64,000 nt of DNA from Sporosarcina luteola (GTDB taxonomy: Bacteria; Bacillota; Bacilli; Bacillales_A; Planococcaceae). The first letter of the stretch is position 1; every line of letters begins with the position of its first letter. Shown in pieces: positions 60,117-64,000 of the stretch. The notes beneath the pieces were generated by a model. The model saw nothing but the letters and a program-made list of their open reading frames with translations. It was not told where the DNA came from and did not search any database. Location of the stretch: NCBI RefSeq assembly GCF_023715585.1, contig NZ_JAMBOK010000002.1, positions 310,001-374,000 on the forward strand. The letters are read 5' to 3'. The position numbers and the translations under genes were made by a program.

Positions 60117-61655
60117 ATGCCAGGAACACTCGTTGTCATTGGTATTGTAGTGTTCATCTTGCTTGCTGTCATACTCGTCTACATTTCAAAGTATAAGACA
60201 GTCGGGCCGGATGAAGCGCTAATCGTCACAGGAAGTTATTTAGGATCGAAAAATGTACATACGGATGACTCGGGCAACCGGATCAAAATCATCCGTGGGG
60301 GGGGAGCGTTCGTCTTCCCTGTGTTCCAACAAGCGGAACCGCTCAGCTTGCTTTCAAGCAAACTAGAAGTGACGACGCCTGAAGTGTATACAGAACAAGG
60401 AGTTCCAGTCATGGCAGATGGAACAGCTATCATTAAGATCGGCGGATCGATTTCTGAAATCGCGACGGCAGCGGAGCAGTTTTTAGGAAAATCGAAAGCC
60501 GACCGCGAAAACGAAGCGAAGGAAGTGCTGGAAGGGCATTTGCGTTCCATTCTAGGATCCATGACGGTCGAGGAGATTTATAAGAACCGTGATAAGTTCT
60601 CCCAGGAAGTGCAGCGTGTAGCGTCACAAGACTTGGCTAAAATGGGGCTTATCATCGTTTCATTCACAATTAAAGATGTCCGCGATAAAAACGGCTACTT
60701 GGATTCACTCGGTAAACCGCGTATCGCCCAAGTGAAACGCGATGCCGATATTGCCACAATGGAAGCTGAAAAAGAGACGCGCATCAAGAACGCGGAAGCA
60801 TCGAAGGAAGCACAAAAAGCGGAAATCGAACGTGCTACGGAAATTGCTGAAGCGGAGAAGGAGAATCAGTTGAAAGTTGCTGACTACCGCCGCGAGCAAG
60901 ATGTCGCGAAAGCACGCGCTGACCAAGCGTATGAGCTTGAATCCGCACGTGCGAAGCAGGAAGTTACAGAGCAGGAGATGCAAGTCAAAATCATCGAGCG
61001 TCAAAAGCAGATCGAGTTGGAAGAGAAAGAGATTCTGCGCCGTGAAAAGCAATATGATTCCGAAGTTAAGAAAAAGGCCGACGCGGACCGTTACGCGATC
61101 GAGCAAAACGCTGCCGCCGATAAGTCTCGTCAAATGGCTGAAGCGGAAGCAGAGAAATACCGCATTGAAGCACGTGCTGCGGCAGAAGCTGAAAAAATCC
61201 GCCTTGACGGTTTGGCAAAAGCCGATGCGCAACGTGCACAAGGTGAATCTGAAGCCGATGTCATCCGCCTGAAAGGTCTTGCCGAGGCCGAAGCGAAACG
61301 CAAAATTGCGGAAGCGTTCGAACAGTACGGCCAGGCAGCTGTGCTTGACATGATCGTTAAGATGATCCCTGAATACGCGAAGCAAGTTGCAAGCCCGCTT
61401 TCGAACATCGATAAGATCACAGTCGTCGACACGGGCGGCGGTGAAGGCGGCGGAGCCAATAAAGTGACATCCTACGCAACGAACCTAATGTCTACATTGC
61501 AGGAATCATTGAAAGCCTCATCAGGCATCGATGTAAAAGAAATGATGGAAAGCTACGTTGGTAAAAACAATCTTCGTCCTAGCATCGATAACCTGGCGGA
61601 AGAACTTCGTACGAAGCCGACACCAGTCAAACCGAAACCTGTTGATGAGGAATAA
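60117..61655 (+). CDS. floT: Flotillin FloT
   Basis: This 512-residue protein has an N-terminal membrane hairpin (about residues 4-23), an SPFH/band-7 domain (to about 200), and a long Ala-Glu-rich coiled coil (about 205-400), matching bacterial flotillin FloT (YuaG). It scaffolds membrane microdomains. TAAGGGGGAA precedes ATG 60117. Together with yuaF it forms the SigW-type operon. Confidence 0.95.
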   Translation: MPGTLVVIGIVVFILLAVILVYISKYKTVGPDEALIVTGSYLGSKNVHTDDSGNRIKIIRGGGAFVFPVFQQAEPLSLLSSKLEVTTPEVYTEQGVPVMADGTAIIKIGGSISEIATAAEQFLGKSKADRENEAKEVLEGHLRSILGSMTVEEIYKNRDKFSQEVQRVASQDLAKMGLIIVSFTIKDVRDKNGYLDSLGKPRIAQVKRDADIATMEAEKETRIKNAEASKEAQKAEIERATEIAEAEKENQLKVADYRREQDVAKARADQAYELESARAKQEVTEQEMQVKIIERQKQIELEEKEILRREKQYDSEVKKKADADRYAIEQNAAADKSRQMAEAEAEKYRIEARAAAEAEKIRLDGLAKADAQRAQGESEADVIRLKGLAEAEAKRKIAEAFEQYGQAAVLDMIVKMIPEYAKQVASPLSNIDKITVVDTGGGEGGGANKVTSYATNLMSTLQESLKASSGIDVKEMMESYVGKNNLRPSIDNLAEELRTKPTPVKPKPVDEE

Positions 61656-61665
61656 GCTTTACTTG

Positions 61666-61702
61666 AACACCCGTACCACATTCGTGGTACGGGTGTTTTT
61701 TA
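61666..61702 (+). terminator. Terminator after floT
   Basis: ACACCCGTACCAC (61667-61679) pairs perfectly with GTGGTACGGGTGT (61684-61696), followed by TTTTTT. Confidence 0.92.
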
Positions 61703-61716
61703 TTTGTCAAAAGCAT

Positions 61717-62157
61717 TAGGCGCGACAAAGCACGGCCACGTCGAAAGTGATGCCGCCCGCGCCCAAAGCAAGCTGCTCCGCGCCCAAATTGATGCCCCCC
61801 GCGTCCAAAGCAAGCTGCTCCGCGCCCAAAGTGATGCCCCTCGCGCCCAAAGCAAGCTGCTCCGCGCCCAAAGTGATGCCACGCGCGCCCAAAGCAAGCT
61901 GCTCCGCGCCCAAAGTGATGCCACGCGCGCCCAAAGCGAGCTGCTCCGCGCCGAAAGTGATGCCCCCGCGCCCAAAGCAAGCTGCTCCGCGCCCAAAGTG
62001 ATGCCACGCGCGCCCAAGGCAAGCTGCCCCGCGCCCAAAGTGATGCCCCGCGCGCCCAAAGCAAGCTGCTCCGCGCCCAAAGTGATGCCCCCCGCGCCCA
62101 AAGCAAGCTGCTCCACGTCCAAAGTGATGCCGCCCGCGCCCAAAGTCCACCCACATC
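61717..62157. repeat. Long 21-bp-period array with 42-bp higher-order repeat, GCGCCCAAAG family (about 20 units)
   Basis: The core GCGCCCAAAG (variants GCGTCC, ACGTCC, ACGTCG) recurs from 61738 to 62136 at 21-bp steps, with one 20-bp step (61948 to 61968). Units mostly alternate between AAAGCAAGCTGCTCC and AAAGTGATGCC endings, giving a 42-bp dimer. A weak further copy lies at about 61717. The array is much more GC-rich than its surroundings and is free of stops in several frames, but no ribosome site supports a gene. It fills most of the 588-bp gap between floT and the ABC genes. Confidence 0.95.
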
Positions 62158-62243
62158 TTAAGAATTTCTTCATTTTTCTCCTCACTCCCCCTTAAGATTC
62201 TCACCGTACAATGAGAAACAGTTACTAGCTTGGAGGGAAAATC

Positions 62244-62942
62244 ATGATACAGGTTCAGGAATTAACACATTCATTCAAAATCGGCAAGAAAGGCAAGGAG
62301 AGGCAAGTTCCGGTTTTAAAAGGGCTGTCCTTTGCAATCAAGGAAGGAGAAATCGTTTCGATCGTCGGACGGAGCGGGTCGGGGAAATCGACGCTTCTTC
62401 ATATATTGGCGGGATTCCTTAAGCCGGATGCCGGCATCATTCAGATTGGCGACGTGCGGACATCCGCTTTCAGTGAGGCGGAGAGCGCTAAATTCCGCCT
62501 CGATCATTTCGGCTTCATCTTTCAAAATTTCCAGCTCATGCCGGGTCTTACGGCATTTGAAAATGTGGAGCTGCCGCTCAAACTCGCCGGCGTTGCCAAA
62601 AAGATTCGCCGGGAAAAAGTCCAACAGCTTCTTCAGCTCGTTGGCCTGACAGAGGTGCAAGACCATTATCCGAATGAATTATCGGGAGGTCAGCAGCAGC
62701 GGGTGAGCATCGCACGTGCGCTCATCACCGATCCACCGATCATCTTTGCGGACGAGCCAACTGGGAGCCTTGACTCAGAGACAGAGCAGGACATCCTGCT
62801 GCTCATCCAATCGCTCAATAAAACCCGCGGCATCACATTCATCATCATTACACATGACGACACAGTAGCGGAAACCGCGGATCGCGTTTACAAGATGCAT
62901 GACGGTGAATTAACGGAAGGGGGTGTCGGACATGCAAGTTAA
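62244..62942 (+). CDS. ABC transporter ATP-binding protein (LolD/MacB type)
   Basis: This 232-residue ATPase has Walker A GRSGSGKST near residue 42, signature LSGGQQQR near 146, Walker B IIFADEPTGSLD near 165 and the H-loop ITHDD. The type is that of MacB/LolD/FtsE-like exporters, which partner with FtsX-domain permeases. GGAGGGAAAA precedes ATG 62244. It overlaps the permease gene by 11 bp. Confidence 0.92.
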   Translation: MIQVQELTHSFKIGKKGKERQVPVLKGLSFAIKEGEIVSIVGRSGSGKSTLLHILAGFLKPDAGIIQIGDVRTSAFSEAESAKFRLDHFGFIFQNFQLMPGLTAFENVELPLKLAGVAKKIRREKVQQLLQLVGLTEVQDHYPNELSGGQQQRVSIARALITDPPIIFADEPTGSLDSETEQDILLLIQSLNKTRGITFIIITHDDTVAETADRVYKMHDGELTEGGVGHAS

Positions 62943-64000
62943 CGATCAAATCGATTTCGTCCGACAACATATCAAAAAAAACAAACTGCGTGTCTTCATG
63001 ACAATTCTTGCCGCAACGATGGGGACAGCTTTCCTGATCGTGCTTGCTTCCGTAGGGTTCGGCATCCACGACACGCTGCGGAACGAAATACTCGATAACC
63101 GATTAATCAACCAGATAGAAGTGTATTCAAGTGAGATGGATCTGGCCAAAGTGGAGAAACTGAAAAAACGTGAACATGTGAAAGCGGTCGTCTTCCGCCA
63201 ATCTGTAAGCATTAATCAGCAATCGGAACTAGACGGATTCATCGGCAGCCATAACATGACGGTCACAGAATTCCAAGAGGAAGCCAAAGCGGGCTTTGCC
63301 TTACAAGAAGGGCGCTTGCCGGAGAATGAATATGAAGTTGTTGTCGGAAACGACTTCGCAGAAAATCTGATCGAATTAAATACGGTTGACAGGGAAGCGG
63401 AGCCTTCAACATATAAAGGATCTTTAATCGGCAAACAGTTCACATACAAAATGGGATTGTATGAAGAAAAGGAACTGTTCCCGGAAAAAATAACATTGAC
63501 CATCGTGGGCGTCGCGAAAGAGCCGGCGAAGGATTGGATCATGGATTTCAATATCTATGCGGATGCAGCCATCATGCCTGACTTGACCAGGATTTTTACT
63601 AGTCACGTTGATGACGAGAATAGCGAACTGTTCTATGGGAACGTCAATGTCTATGCCGAGAACTTGGAAAACGTCACAGCTGTCAGCAAGGCGCTCAAAG
63701 ATGAAGGATATTCTGTTTACTCGATTGCTGATCAACTCGAACAGCTTGACGTCTTCTTCCTCGCATTCAAAGCCGGCCTCGTCTTCGTCGGTACAATTGC
63801 AATCTTAATTGCCTCCATCGGCATCTTCAACACGATGACAATGGCTGTCACGGAACGGACTCGTGAAATCGGCGTCATGAAAGCGATCGGAGCAAGTCCG
63901 AAACTGATCCAAAGACTGTTCCTCATGGAAAGTGCCTGGATCGGTATATTAGGGACTATCATCGCAGTCATCATTTCTTACGGCGTCAGTTTCATTGCCA
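62932..64000 (+). CDS. MacB/FtsX-type ABC transporter permease, 3' end cut by window
   Basis: ATG 62932 follows GAAGGGGGTG inside the end of the ATPase gene and opens a frame that runs off the right edge (at least 356 residues). It has one N-terminal membrane segment (about 23-44), an extracytoplasmic MacB_PCD-like domain (about 45-270) and the start of the FtsX core with NTMTMAVTERTREIGVMKAI near 302. With the ATPase it makes a MacB-type exporter for a peptide, lipid or drug. Confidence 0.9.
   Translation, partial: MQVNDQIDFVRQHIKKNKLRVFMTILAATMGTAFLIVLASVGFGIHDTLRNEILDNRLINQIEVYSSEMDLAKVEKLKKREHVKAVVFRQSVSINQQSELDGFIGSHNMTVTEFQEEAKAGFALQEGRLPENEYEVVVGNDFAENLIELNTVDREAEPSTYKGSLIGKQFTYKMGLYEEKELFPEKITLTIVGVAKEPAKDWIMDFNIYADAAIMPDLTRIFTSHVDDENSELFYGNVNVYAENLENVTAVSKALKDEGYSVYSIADQLEQLDVFFLAFKAGLVFVGTIAILIASIGIFNTMTMAVTERTREIGVMKAIGASPKLIQRLFLMESAWIGILGTIIAVIISYGVSFIA

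Noticed and set aside
61627..62204. Several overlapping frames of 84-175 codons on both strands in the 61.7-62.2 kb array
   Set aside because: They exist because the 21-bp GC-rich unit keeps frames open on both strands. None has a ribosome site, and the predicted proteins are only unit translations.

Overview
The window is a chromosomal stretch of a low-to-mid-GC, endospore-former-type Firmicute. The best fit is Planococcaceae, with Sporosarcina or a close relative most likely, but this is inference. It rests on strong AGGAGG ribosome sites, Bacillus-type gene blocks (sigW-rsiW-cdaA-cdaR-glmM, yuaF-floT, yeeN, ytoQ, ytcJ, ywbE) and Bacillales-type intergenic hairpin repeats. No rRNA, tRNA, prophage, transposase or CRISPR array was seen.

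Layout. 1-7.8 kb: a PAS-GGDEF-EAL protein cut by the left edge, arginase (rocF), then the cell-envelope block sigW-rsiW, cdaA-cdaR (c-di-AMP synthesis) and glmM. 7.9-11.9 kb: a phosphate-uptake locus on the minus strand in the order pstB, pstS, pstC, pstA, with separate PhoP-box-like arrays before pstB and pstS. 12-15.6 kb: ytoQ, a YtcJ-type amidohydrolase, a HAD phosphatase and an acetyltransferase. 15.6-19.6 kb: two ECF sigma/anti-sigma pairs in tandem, one with a signal-peptidase-like partner that lacks the catalytic lysine. 19.8-30 kb: methyltransferase, ywbE, a membrane-anchored PstS-like protein, a nitronate-monooxygenase-like enzyme, cstA, a DMT transporter, a TagO-type glycosyltransferase and a TipA-type MerR regulator. 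30-43 kb: metabolic and accessory genes, including a run of NUDIX, GNAT, nucleotidyltransferase and S66 peptidase genes and an XRE regulator with nine 29-residue repeats. 43-57 kb: manganese catalase, a PBP4-type carboxypeptidase, yeeN, a purC-like gene, sodC, an alcohol dehydrogenase, a CAP-domain protein, rlmA, a pentapeptide-repeat protein and an MMPL transporter. 57-64 kb: a cold-shock gene, a DUF47-pit phosphate operon, yuaF-floT under a SigW-type promoter, and an ABC exporter cut by the right edge.

The most unusual signal is a set of intergenic tandem arrays that all have a period of 21 bp (two helical turns) but use different core words. CGGTGRTAAA occurs at about 12.04, 19.66 and 53.32 kb, TATCTATTGAATA at 41.0 kb, and GCGYCCAAAG at 49.18 and 61.74 kb. 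All lie between genes and none looks coding. One array ends with a unit resembling another family in inverse orientation, so the families may be related. The largest has a 42-bp two-unit higher-order structure.

Regulatory reading. Three close matches to the SigW consensus (TGAAAC, 16-17 bp, CGTA) precede sigW itself, an isolated papain-like gene with a long structured leader, and yuaF-floT. PhoP-box-like arrays precede both parts of the pst locus. A 19-bp-spacer promoter precedes the MerR gene.
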